Shown here piece after piece: positions 33,594 through 44,500 of a stretch of 64,000 nucleotides of DNA. Within the stretch, counting starts at the first letter, position 1, and each line of letters starts with the position of its first letter. The notes under the pieces were generated by a model. It saw only the letters and a program-made list of their open reading frames with translations. It was not told where the DNA came from and made no database searches. The translations under genes and the position numbers were made by a program. The DNA lies in the NCBI GenBank assembly GCA_022539475.1, contig VCMS01000002.1, forward strand, positions 460,672 to 524,671. The letters run 5' to 3'. The DNA is from Gracilaria domingensis (Eukaryota > Rhodophyta > Florideophyceae > Gracilariales > Gracilariaceae).

Positions 33594-36500
33594 TTATATT
33601 CCACTTTGCAGAACACAGACGCTGTCGCTCCGAAGCAAAGAGTACAACACGGTTGTGATCAGTACCTGGGACTTCCAGTGCGTTCCGTTCCCTTTCGCCT
33701 TCGTGATTCCATTCGACTCGGGAACGTACAAACCTGGAGAGGCCAATAGGCTCGAAAAGTGCTCACTCAGATCGACATAGTGCTTCTGTCCGTTTTGCTG
33801 ATCTAGCTGTTCAGACGCATTTGAGACATGGCGTGGAATAGTTTCGAGGTTTTCACCAATTAGTCGCAATTGACCAAGTCGTAGTGGTCTGAAGAGAGCA
33901 GAAAGCTTAGCGAATAGGACTTTCAAGGCAATGGCACCGTCTGCACGTTCCACCTTCGACAATGCAAGCAATAAGGTCTTGATCTTTAGTGAACACAGAG
34001 ACCAGTCACGCTATCATAGGAGCAAGAGCAGAGCTATGTAGGATAGATGAAGCGCCAATAATCTGCTCATAAGATATTCCGCCGTCTTTCGATAAGGGAT
34101 TCGTTTTGTTTGCGGCCCCTGAATCTCCCACATCAGTCTTCATAAGATTATGTGTGTCTTCAGATGACTTCTTGGTCTTCAAACCTTCCTTATTATACCA
34201 CCCAGAAACTGCGCTTCAAAGGCGATCGATGACTCAGAGAACTTCCCCCTTTCTAATGTGTGGACGAAAGATGCTCAATGCTCTGGTGAGAACTCCCCTG
34301 GCTTCAGAACGAACACGAGGGAAGTCCTTAAGAGCCATTTCCGAGAGTTGATTTACCCTATTTTCGACGGACTAAAGCGCCGGCTCCACTTCTGGCCCCA
34401 TTTCTCAACCGCATTTCATGATGAGCTTCAATTCTGAGCTTAATGATAAAACGCGGCGTTGCTCTTCCGACTCCTTCTTCACATCCGAAAGGTCTCTTCG
34501 CCGAAATAACAGACTTGTATGAAGACTTGTAGCCTCGAGACGCGTACATAGTTTGCTGACTTCGGTTTCCTTTTCTGAACGGGTCATGAGCAAGTTAAAT
34601 CGGTTCAAGAGAGCAGTACAATAGAGCGCCATCATCGGGCCGGGACTGCATCACTTTCTTCATAATAAGCGATATCAAAGAATACAGTCTCTTCCACATA
34701 CTCGTCCCGAGCTCATATCCATTGCCTTCTACTCTTTCACCTCCGAAACCGACTTGAATTGGCTTCTTCAGAGCCAAATGAGCATCAGCCCCGGCTATTG
34801 TGATACTTCCTGCTACTTTTTTGTCTAAAGCCTTGAAATGATCTGGCATCGCACCTGCAAGAAACCATCGACCACCGTTCTGTAGCGCATGCAGCAGGCG
34901 TAGCACTCTGAACAAAACATCGCGATCTGTTGTGAACGACTTCAGTTCTTTATCTTTAGGAGAGTAGTTGCAAAGCTCCGCTGCCCTGTTCATGAACAGT
35001 TCCACCAAATTTTCACCTCGTATCCATTCTTTTTCTGTTAGAATGTGCTATTCAAAGTCGTAGATGCCATCGTCCTCTTTTGGGTAATGCTCTGACACTG
35101 TTCCTGGACCAAACTGCATTTCGACGGATGTTAGTCCTTCAATAACACTTCCAAGCAGTCGACCTTCAGCCTTGTAGGTCGGGCAAGACGATTTGTCCAT
35201 TGCTGGACGAATAATGAGGGCTATCTCATCAAGATGCTCACCTATCTGCGGCACGGCATGCTTGTGCGAGTATACGGATTCTCCAAACCATTTCCGTTTC
35301 ACTTACAGTGGCCAAACACTTCTTGGAGGTTTCGACAGCAGAATCATCATGGTCAAGTATGCTACGGATCAAATACGGAACAAAAATGGACACCGAAGAC
35401 CCACCTCTTGGGACTACGGCTGCAGCTGCTGCAGCTCTGACCAAGGCCCCATAGTACTTCATATCATTTGTGCAAGCAGACTCAGTTAGTTTCACGGAAA
35501 TTAGGTGTGCTGCTGACTCAGCAATCATTCCAGGAAGAGCTCTGAACAGGTTCTCTATAGCCACAGAAAACATGAAGAAAGAAAGCTGGGAATCGCCTGA
35601 ACTTTATACCCCATTTCTACTCTTCTTCGGAGGTGCTTCAAGAGATTCAAGTAGTGCGAATATGCGATCCAAAACCTGTGGCACATAGTCCTCCAAGAAG
35701 TCCTGAAAACCAGGACTGTGGTCTTCCTCGACAATGCTTTGCAGTCCAGCAGCGGCACCCGCGATAAACGTTAGAGTATACTCGGTCTTTCTCATATCGT
35801 TAGGATCGATTCCCGGCAGTGTTAGCTAAAGAGCTTGGGTTAGGTAGTCCCTCCCATTCGGAAATATGTCTCGATCTGGAAATACAGGGTTCAAAGACGC
35901 AAAAAGCTTAAGGGCAGCGAAAGTACTGTGAGGGGAAGAGACGGAGCAAAGACCTTCGGCAGCTTCAATAAGCAGGGGTTCGACAACCTTCTCAGGCTTT
36001 AGTAATGCTAGCTCGTTTGTTGCAGTTGCCGAATGCATGGATACGTTCATGACCTTGGAATGTAATCCGTGATGAATAAGCGGGCGTAAAATGTCAACGA
36101 GCTTGTCAATAATATCTGGACTGAGACGATGTTCACTTGGAGGTACTCCCTTTTGAGAACGGCCATTCAAAACTCTAGTGAGTACTCCTGCCTTTGTAGC
36201 TTTCCGCCCTTCATTCACACGGGATGAAAGATAGGACGCGACATACTACAGAAATGTGCCGATACTGGGAGACCAAGATCCACTATTACTCGGATGGAAG
36301 TAATTGGCAATGAGGGTGAAGAATTGTTGCAAGTATTCCAAGGCCTGAGGATACTTTGGAGATAATGAATATACAGCAAAGATCTCAAACATTGATATAT
36401 TCTTTCCATCCATCAAGAAATACATGTGAATGGGACAGTGTCGGTCAATCTGACCGTGAGAGGTGTACGGACCCAAAGGCAACTGAAAGGCAGAAGTCAT

Positions 36501-37034
36501 GCGGCTGCATTATATCCGCAAGAGATACGGCGTCCAGTCATGCACACAGGGCTGGTGCCGCGCCAATCTCGAAAACATGCTCAACCAGATCGTGTTCCAA
36601 TCACTGGGACAAGATATGGTCTGCCATATCTTCGTAGCTTCTGGTACCCAGCCAGACCTCGAGTGGGCTTGGGAGGGAAGGACGTGAGAAAGAAGGAGAA
36701 GCGCTCTGAATTTGAAATCATTATCAGTAGAATTTAACTTGTGTTCAAACTCATTCCATATGTTTTCTGCAATGTCATCAGGAGTAAGAAAGTTCCTGCT
36801 CTTCGTGAGCAGAAACATGAGATTTCGGCAAAGTGAATCTCTGATATCCCTGCCGATATACGGACTGCCGTCAATACATTCAATATGCACTTCAATGATG
36901 TGCTTCACGATTGCACGGAACCGGATGCCGTCGGGAATCACACAGAGTCTCTTGGTCATAACACGTAAAGCACAGCGCGGCATCTTGGAAAGTAGCCCCA
37001 TATCGATTAAAGGCGACAGAACTCCCCTGATCAT
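33594..37034 (-). pseudogene. Proteasome activator PSME4/PA200/Blm10-like, decayed
   Basis: Runs on the minus strand from about 37,034 to 33,594. WVPEATKIWQTISCPSDWNT and IWLSMFSRLAR, then LTLPGIDPNDMRKTEYTLTF (the PSME4 hallmark LPGIDPND) and FIAGAAAGLQSIVEED, match the N-terminal HEAT-repeat region of PA200/Blm10, a nuclear cap of the 20S core particle. About 1,150 codons are represented, roughly the N-terminal 60 percent of the family length of about 1,800. In-frame stops lie near 36,507 (TAA), 36,241 (TAG), 35,823 (TAG), 35,601 (TAA) and 35,046 (TAG), with frame changes near 35,240-35,300 and below 34,600. The extreme N-terminus and the C-terminal third are absent. A dead gene copy. Confidence 0.7.
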
Positions 37035-37254
37035 GATGTTGATGAAGAACGGAAATTAATGTGGTTCAAAGACATGCTTGAGGTCAAGGCAACGACCAAT
37101 GTTTTCCAAAGCGGCAAGATCGCGTTCAAAGGCGCTCCGAGTCCCTTCCATACCGTAGTAGTTCTATCAACCCAGTCAATTAGAATATAATTACCCTACT
37201 TGTTCCACCTTAACGAAAACAGAGGTCCAGTATGTAGCAAAAGGCTTTGCTTTA

Positions 37255-38211
37255 ATTTCCAGTTTCATTCCACACTTTTGAAACCCCATCATATGTACCG
37301 GTTGCAAGCATTGTTCCAGTTGGATTCCAATCTAAAGTGGTGACATCATTTGATTTACTTTTGCCCAAGGTGCTAGATCGTGTGCGTTCGGCTGCATGAG
37401 GCAGTACCAAAGGCTGTGCAGCTCCTGCCGCCGATGCTGACGCTGATGCTGAAGAAGGGGCTGGAAAAGTGGTAGGAATAGGCCAGATTCGAGCTGTAGA
37501 TTCTCCCGAAACTGTTTCCAGCACGGTCGTACGCGGGTTTCATGCACACAAACAGGCCTCTGATGTATATCCCCTGAAGTTGAGAACTTCCGAGTCTGGG
37601 GCGTCCGTGTTGGATTGGTACATTCCTTTGTTTTATCAATGTTCTTCGTGGGTTCCTTGTCGTCTATGTCCATCATCATGGCGTTGTCACTGGTTCCATT
37701 GATTACATTGACCTGCTGAGGTGGCTCGAAAGTTCTGATTGCATAGGAAGCGATGGACGTCAAGCAAAGAGGTGATGACGTCTATGGCGTGAGTGCCTTC
37801 TTTGCTTTCGTCCATGAGACTCTCTTCGATTTCCACAAAGTGTACACCGCGTTGGATGAAGGAAATGAGAGCACCTAGAGGTATTTGAGAGCCATCGATT
37901 TTGGTCTTGCTCACTTGGCTCTCGTAGCCGAAAGCCAAAAGCGCTCCGAACGTATCCTATAAAGATAGAATCAAGTAGAAAAAACAAACGAAAATAAGAA
38001 ACGAACACACACACGTAGAGTTAGCGTATACTTGACAGTGGTCCACCGCGAGAACAAGTTGAGTACAAAAGCACGAAAGTACACAGAGCTGTTGCGCGAT
38101 GCATAGGTACACGTTAGATGCGGACCCTGAACGTGGGGGGAACAGTTTGTTCAACGTACCAGACTGCTGCAGGTAACAGAAGGCTAAATAATTGATCTCA
38201 CCTGAACTCAC
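37255..38211 (-). pseudogene. TBL1-like LisH/WD40 protein, N-terminal part, decayed
   Basis: Exon 1 (38,160-38,211) encodes SSGEINYLAFCYLQQSG and exon 2 continues YVRSAF, then AFGYESQVSKTKIDG and PLGALISFIQRGVHFVEIEE, the LisH region of TBL1/TBL1R1. TSEACLCA/NP and SGESTARIW follow (first WD repeat), then DVTTLDWNPTGTMLATGTYD (second). A 203-bp intron (37,957-38,159) keeps GTACGT and TAG borders, so the copy is DNA-derived. Disruptions: GTG in place of ATG, a one-base shift at about 37,935, TGA for tryptophan at about 37,549-37,551, and abrupt loss of likeness after WNETGN at about 37,255. The parent is a nuclear co-repressor exchange factor with eight WD blades; only two remain. The decayed PSME4 copy begins about 200 bp further on, same strand. 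Confidence 0.7.
37957..38159 (-). other. Retained spliceosomal intron in the TBL1-like copy
   Basis: It begins GTACGTTG and ends CTATCTTTATAG on the minus strand. Joining its borders restores QQSGYVRSAF, the expected LisH sequence. It is 203 bp. Confidence 0.65.
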
Positions 38212-38587
38212 CGGAGTGTGAGTCTAAAGCTTGGAAAACCTGAGTCGATAAATGTTGAGTCCGGGAATTCGCTCCGGTGGACGAGTGTATGCGATTAACC
38301 CAGAGCGACATTGACGGCAAGAAACAACACAACGGAGCTGCACGTCAGAACGCGAGCGCGCCTTCAAGAACAGAGTAGCACACAAGAACCGAATGAAGAG
38401 CGCAGTAAAACCGGAGATGCGCAGTGACACCGGCAGTGCTGATAATGAAGAACGAAATGTAAGCGCCCGAAAACCAACCAACAGACGATTTCCAGAACTC
38501 GGTCTCCTCTTCTGATAGGCTCATAAGCACTGTTGGAATGAGCCATTCTTTTCCAAAGCCTTAGATACCACGACTGGGGAATCAAAG

Positions 38588-39889
38588 ACTACTTAAATTA
38601 CATGGCGCATCACGAGGAAAGGGACGCTTTAGCCCCTTCTTCGCAATAACTTCCACTAAAGCGTCCCTCTTGGACAGAACAAAAACTCCATCTGCCTCAA
38701 CCTCTTTTTCCTCAACACTTACCCAATCTGCGTGCCTCTCCTTACAACATTGATACCAGGCAAGAACATCTTGAAGGCGTTCACAAACCTCTTCCTCTGT
38801 AATTTACTTGCGGCCAGATAATCTGTTCTCGATGCAAAAGTTATGGAGCTTCATGCACACCGAGACAATCTCGCAGTTTAAATTAACAGAAAACTCCAGA
38901 AAGTTCAGAATCCACCATCTGGCAACCAGCATACCGAAAGCCTGTTCCACATGAATTCTTAGTGAAGACAAATAAAAGTTAAACCCGTCCTCCCAGCACG
39001 TTCTTATCTGCGAAATAGGTATAGGACAAATCAGACTGTTAGTACATACATAAGCTTCCTCCGCAACAATCCAGTATTCTACTTGCAGATTATTTTAAGC
39101 CAGAAAGCGCCCAAGCTTAGAGAGAACATGGGCTAATTGTTCATGAGTAGAACCCACGCATCGTATCGAAACATCCATAAATCGGCATCGTGAATCTACA
39201 AGAGCTTGTACGGGAAGCGAGTAGCAATTCTTACGACAATAGAATGCAGCAGCATTCGGACACGAAGGTTTCTTCATTTGGACAGCGATTCCGTCCATTG
39301 CCCCAACACAACCAGTGAGAGGGCTCAAACGTTTTCGAGAGTGCTTAAAGCCCAAAGACAGCTTCTCTAACCCTTTAACAGATTGAGGAAGACCTGGTAG
39401 TTTCAATTCTTCCATCAACGCCTTTCTAGTGTCATGGAATACATGGTAGGCAGTTGAGCGTCCTCCATGGAAAGAGAGCATTATGTCGGCATAACTGGAA
39501 CCAGCCAGCATACGCAAGGTGATTGCTAAGCGGGTTCTCAGCGTAATCGTGAGATGTTTTGATCTTTCACCCATCTCAACATTTCTCACAAGATTATGGC
39601 CTACTTTGTCGAAAAGAGCGTCAAAGTTATCTCTTGTCATACGAAACACGTTTCTGTACGCTCGGGAGTTCAGATTCGCAGAGATGGTTTCGTAGGTTAA
39701 TAATCGTTTCACGATCGTTGGTTGTCTTCTCGTTATCGTGGGCTTACTGAGTAAGATTTTGACGCCGTTGAGACAGTGGGTGAACGCTTCAATAACAAAT
39801 GCGCTGTGCATGAGGACGTCGTTTTGTCTTGCTGTGTGCGATCCAACAAACGCAATCATGGTGGTTGAGTCGAGTTCGACTCGGAACAT
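38588..39889 (-). pseudogene. Harbinger transposase (HARBI1-like, DDE_Tnp_4), nearly intact
   Basis: MFRVELDSTTMIAFVG opens a frame of 264 codons with YRNVFRMTRDNFDALFDKV (N-terminal helical region), LRTRLAITLRMLAGSSYADI, TGCVGAMDGIAVQMKKPS (first aspartate) and VQALVDSRCRFMDVSI (second). After a single TAA at about 39,095-39,097 the same frame continues as YWIVAEEAYVCTNSLICPI and SSLRIHVEQAFGMLVARW (catalytic glutamate), ending at about 38,588 after a charged tail. The domain order is complete and only one stop is visible, so this is the youngest transposase in the 22-kb unit. Its 5' end is 400 bp from the right terminus at 40,289, and it points inward towards the SAP-like ORF at the other end. 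Confidence 0.8.
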
Positions 39890-40244
39890 GAACGATAATC
39901 ATTGCGAGAAATGTTTGTATCACTCGACAATGAATGAAAGAACTGCCTCCCAATAAATGTGAGAGCGCTGGAAAGAGGGTTTGGTAAGATCATGGACAAG
40001 GAGATCGGGGATCTACATGATCTACGCCGTCGACGCAGAGCAATCTGCTTACCGCAGAATATAGCGTATCGATAAGTACGCGCTACGGCAGACAGTGACG
40101 CAATTTCACGAGGCACAAATGTGCACGCACTTTGAAGAGACACAGAAGTGAATAATAGAATAGGAAGGGTATTGGTCCTCTCTGGGGAACGCGGCAATGC
40201 GTAGTTCAATTTACAGCGCGGCTTTCTTGAAAAACTCAAGATAT

Positions 40245-40289
40245 CAACGTTAACGACAACGCGTCGTCAACGCTTGTTAAGACAGGGCC
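40245..40289 (-). repeat. Right terminal inverted repeat of the 22-kb element
   Basis: Reads inward (minus strand) GGCCCTGTCTTAACAAG, then GTTGACGACGCGTTGTCG. It is followed outside by TCT (40,290-40,292), the same three bases that precede the left terminus at 18,084. Confidence 0.6.
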
Positions 40290-40292
40290 TCT

Positions 40293-41540
40293 AGCCACAG
40301 CAATTCACAAACTCAGATCACAGTTATACGTCCATACATGACCCAATTGAGCGACATATATCAGACAGTCCCTGATGGGAGGAGAGAAGCAATCCCCACC
40401 ACACAAAAGAATGGGTTAAGGACCAGGGGCGTGTCCCTTAACCTAACTGATCAAGTGACGTGCAGTGAATTTGGGTTGCCTCAGAACACCTCGAGGGAGA
40501 AACGATTGGTAGGCTTTTCATGAATTTGGATTTGTGTCCCCTGGTGACGCGCTTCTATTTTCTTCAGCAATAACCGCTGCATAATTCCCGTTTAAATTCC
40601 GTGCAGAATGTACGTAACCCCCGAGCTTCACAAAACAGGCCTCAAACTGAACTCGTTTTGAGTTCCCTCCCGCCGCGGAAAAATGACAGCAAAAAGTGAT
40701 ATATGGATAATTCGTGAACCAGATGGTGAGCTACAGACCAGGGCTTAGTAGGAGTAGTTCTTACCAAGAAGACGTGTGGATGGGAATGATTAGTAAGGCA
40801 AATGGCTTTGTGCACGCGAACATGGGATATGTCTTCAGACCGCACGCTGGTTACGTGTTGTTACTCGTTAGATACACACAGACGGACCTGCGAAACTGCC
40901 CTGGATTTGAAGTTCCGATTTGTTGATATAAGCGGCGGCCCGGGCTCGTTTTACTATCTTCGCTCTAGACCACCACCACCACCACCACGAGCCAACGAAG
41001 TAACTAAAAACACCTTTCCTTTGGCAAACCTTTCTTCCCTTAGCACGGTCTGTGCTTCTCTGCCCTCAACCTTCCGCCCCCCTTTTTTCTTCTCTCTACC
41101 GGGGGCTCGATCTCCCGCCCTCTGTCCTGGAGTTGTAGTGTGTTGCCCTCAGTTGGGCTCGTGGGCACACGGCGACGGTTTTAATCGTACCGACGCCTTT
41201 GTCCTACCCAGAAACTTGGGTCGTGCGATGCATCCACTAGCTACTTGGCCTGCCTCTCTCTCGTCAGTTGTTGGTTTCGACGTGGACAGTGAGACAGGCC
41301 GTTTTGCTCCAGTTCTGTTGTTCGGCTATTGCGTGTATCGCTGAGCTACCGCATTATCTTTCGCCTTTTAGGCTGGTGCTTTCGGGCATTTCTTGTGTTA
41401 CTCTACTTCGGTTTGTCAGCACCCGCGCCGTTCCGTAGGGTTACGAGAAATGGCGTCCACATTCATGAAGAGACTTCTCTGTTTAATATTTCCATCGAAG
41501 TTTTCTTTGGAACAACTTTGCCCAGAAGAAGCACCAGACA
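40293..41540. other. No supported gene; likely left part of the piggyBac-like element
   Basis: A 180-codon frame at 40,802-41,344 is proline/serine-rich and interrupted upstream by a CCACCACC microsatellite (40,971-40,988). No domain was recognised. A TTAA-CCC end matching the right terminus was searched for by eye and not found, so the left boundary is unknown. Confidence 0.35.
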
Positions 41541-44500
41541 ATTCTAATTGTGAATATATGTGTGGAAGTTTCGTACGGCAACTGCATACATCATGATCCT
41601 ACCAGTTGTCATGCGCATTCTTGCTTATACTGCCACAAACCAATGCACGTCATTTGCGGAAGAGCGCCAACGCAGGATGAAATGGCTACTTGTGCGCCTA
41701 TAAAAGACGTAGAAGGGTATGGTGCCCCTCGAGTCTGCACTAAGTGCAATAACGAAGATAAAATAGGACCTGGAACAGCGCAAACACTAAAGCCGTACTC
41801 TAGTCCTCGAGACTCTGAGATTGTAAGATTCGACACGAACCAAAACCGTACCAGGCAAAGCTTTCCATCTGTAGCGAATCCGTCCAAAGTTGTTCGCGTT
41901 GACGAAATCGCTCACACCGAATATATGAACGATTATATGGAAGTGACTGATAAGAGAGGCCACATTGACTTTGTGAATGATGTTGAACAACAAGAGGACT
42001 CTACAGACTCAGATTTTACTTGCGTCAGTGATAATGAGTCTCTCATTTTTTCAGATGACCAAAACGGAGGGGCGCAGCCATATGCATGGGTTGATGTTTC
42101 TTTACGACCTAAGAATGCTGGACTAGAAATTGATGATGTAGAAAACTTTTCTACTGGAATTCTCATTAACGAGACGACTCATATTTTGCGAAATTTGAGT
42201 GAACGTCTGGGTGTAGCTCCTGAGTCTTTGATAAAGTCGCCGCCATCTCCGCGGCGAATATTCGAGATCTTCTTTAATTCCAGTGTTCTGAATGTTTTTG
42301 CTGAGGCAGCGACAGTTTGTCTCCGTCAAACACTTTCCCAAATGAGAGGAAATGGACAAGTCTCCTATACGATGCATGACATTATGCATTATTTCCAAGC
42401 TCTAATAATTTGGGGATTATATGATGCTCCTATAACAGAGATTTTAGACAGAAACATTCACAAAATCTAGTATGAACCTCAAGAAATTCGATCATGAATA
42501 TCTTTTCAAAGTTTAAAGAAGTTCGAAAGGGCTTTACTACTTCCCTTGGAAATGGCAACAAAGCCCATGAAGGTATCAGCACCTTGCAATGAATGAAGAA
42601 ACGGGTTGATATTCCTGCATCATTGAACGTTTTGAAGCTAGCTGTAGCACGCGTTTCGAGCGATATATGTCTTCGGCATGGAACGAGTGATTTAGGTCTT
42701 GACGATGACCAGTTACGCTTATCTTCGCGGTACGACAAACAAATTCCTCTAAAGCCTGGAGATGGTAAGAAAGGCATGGGTCTCCACACTACGTCAATGA
42801 CATCAACTCTAACAGGTCTTACTGCAGCGCTTCACAATTCTAGTAGAGGCGAAACAATGCCCGAAGTATTTGCTTCACTACTGATGCTTTCGATGCGCAC
42901 AAGGAATTCTCGAATCGCAGCAGAGCCTCTTTCTGGTTCAGTTGTTGCAATTGACATGGCGTACGCTACCAAAGCTGTGCTGGATGCTATAACCTGGGGC
43001 CAAATTCCAATAAGCTTCATAGCGACTTGCAAACAATCTTCGAACTACCCCGTTTCTTTCGGGAAGAACGAAACCAATGAACGGAAGATCAGTCTTTCTT
43101 CTTGCGGAATGCGAGAACTTAAAGTGTTTCAAAGAAGACCAAAAACTGGAAACCTCGTATTCGCCCTTAGGCACAGAGATATCGGCAATCACAAACGAGC
43201 TGTTCTTCTCAAGTACAGTGGCTTGCTGTCCATACATCCTTTTTCTTTCTCTCTCAAACCAAGTAACAGGATATCTTGGAAGGATGACGTATACAAACAT
43301 GCTTTGTCTCCAAACAATCTTCTAGAACATATGGTCAAAATCGAAGAAAGCCGATCCGCAATTTCAGCTTTTGTAGAGTACGAAATGAATCATGTGAATC
43401 TTCTATCGAGCAGCCAGACCTCTGATCAGAGATGGTGGCTGCTCAGAACGACAGGAATATGCAGTACACCGTGCTACACTGCTATCAAATGTGGTCAGGG
43501 AAACATCTCTTACCTGTCTGAGATTGAGACAGATATGAATTTGAGTCGAAATGAAAAAGAAAAATGGAACGTGCTTGTATCTCCGCGACAGCTGAACAAA
43601 GTCCTAGAACTTGGATGGAGAATTGAATTGCCCAGCCCTCGACGAAATAGAGTCGATGCCGGTCCGCACCGAGGTATGGAGTTCGACCAGCTCAAAGGCG
43701 ATTTTGAGGATTTCATACTGGGACAAAATGTACATCTTCTTTTGAAGTGACCACGAAAGGAATTACTATCTTTCTGTGATACCCATAATATTTATAACGT
43801 GGGAAATGGTATGTCGCTGGCCAAAAGAATATACGATCACTTCGAGACTTGATTCTGGAAATTACGAAAACGATGAGCACAACGAATTTCGTTCCCGACA
43901 GGACCGAGAAAATCCAGAACTTCAAATTCTGCCAGTGCTTGATAAGTCATTGTTTCACAAGCCAAACAGAATGACAGCTGCTCAGGCTGCAGGTTCTTTG
44001 AACGAAGAAAACATTCTACGATCTCTCTGTCATGCGTGTGGCACTGGATTTGAAGAAGAAGCTTCTGACTCTCCTGAACACTGGGAACAAAAGTTGTCTG
44101 CCTTGGTCACGCGAGGGCTAGTGCAAGCAAAATTTGGACCCAGATTCTTGTCCAGTGTAGAGGCCATTGCAGCCATAAAGACCAGGGCTGAAAGCGACTT
44201 TTAACTTGCAGTTGCGGAATGCAAAACACACAAAGGCTGTGCGCTTTTGGAATCTGAGGTTTTGGGTAATTCCTTATTGCCCACCAGATATATCTCAATT
44301 CGCATCACTCTTGACGACATTAAGAAATTTTCGTCTGACGATGCACATCTTGAACACTCAGTACTACCCTCAAGCATTCAAAGCTTTTTGAAATGTGTTC
44401 CTTTCCCCTCGCACAGAGTCCAATTGGTACATCACGCAATGGTTTATGGTTTGTCTACGGCACTGTATGCTGTTTCGGGCCCAAATGGCCTTCAATATGT

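Larger units (their letters stand above)
18084..40289. mobile_element. Large composite Harbinger-type element (22.2 kb) with gene-fragment cargo
   Basis: Both ends read inward GGCCCTGTCTTAACAAG. They match at about 41 of 45 positions in inverted orientation and are flanked by TCT on each side (18,081-18,083 and 40,290-40,292), a 3-bp duplication as in PIF/Harbinger. A transposase of that superfamily lies just inside the right end and an unclassified DNA-binding-like ORF just inside the left end, convergent as in the compact element at 8.2-10.8 kb. The interior holds other transposons and broken host-gene copies. Either the unit moved as a whole or a small element was later split. The sequence alone does not decide. 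Confidence 0.5.

Noticed and set aside
33594-37034. Reassigned stop codons (TAA/TAG read as amino acids) as an explanation for open-but-interrupted conserved genes
   Set aside because: TGA, TAA and TAG all interrupt different genes, frame changes also occur, and the island genes (up to 1,173 codons) are free of internal stops. Pseudogenes explain the data better.
40415-40440. TTAA sites as the left end of the piggyBac-like element
   Set aside because: The flanking bases do not match the CCCTTGTCAG terminus, so the left end is left undefined.
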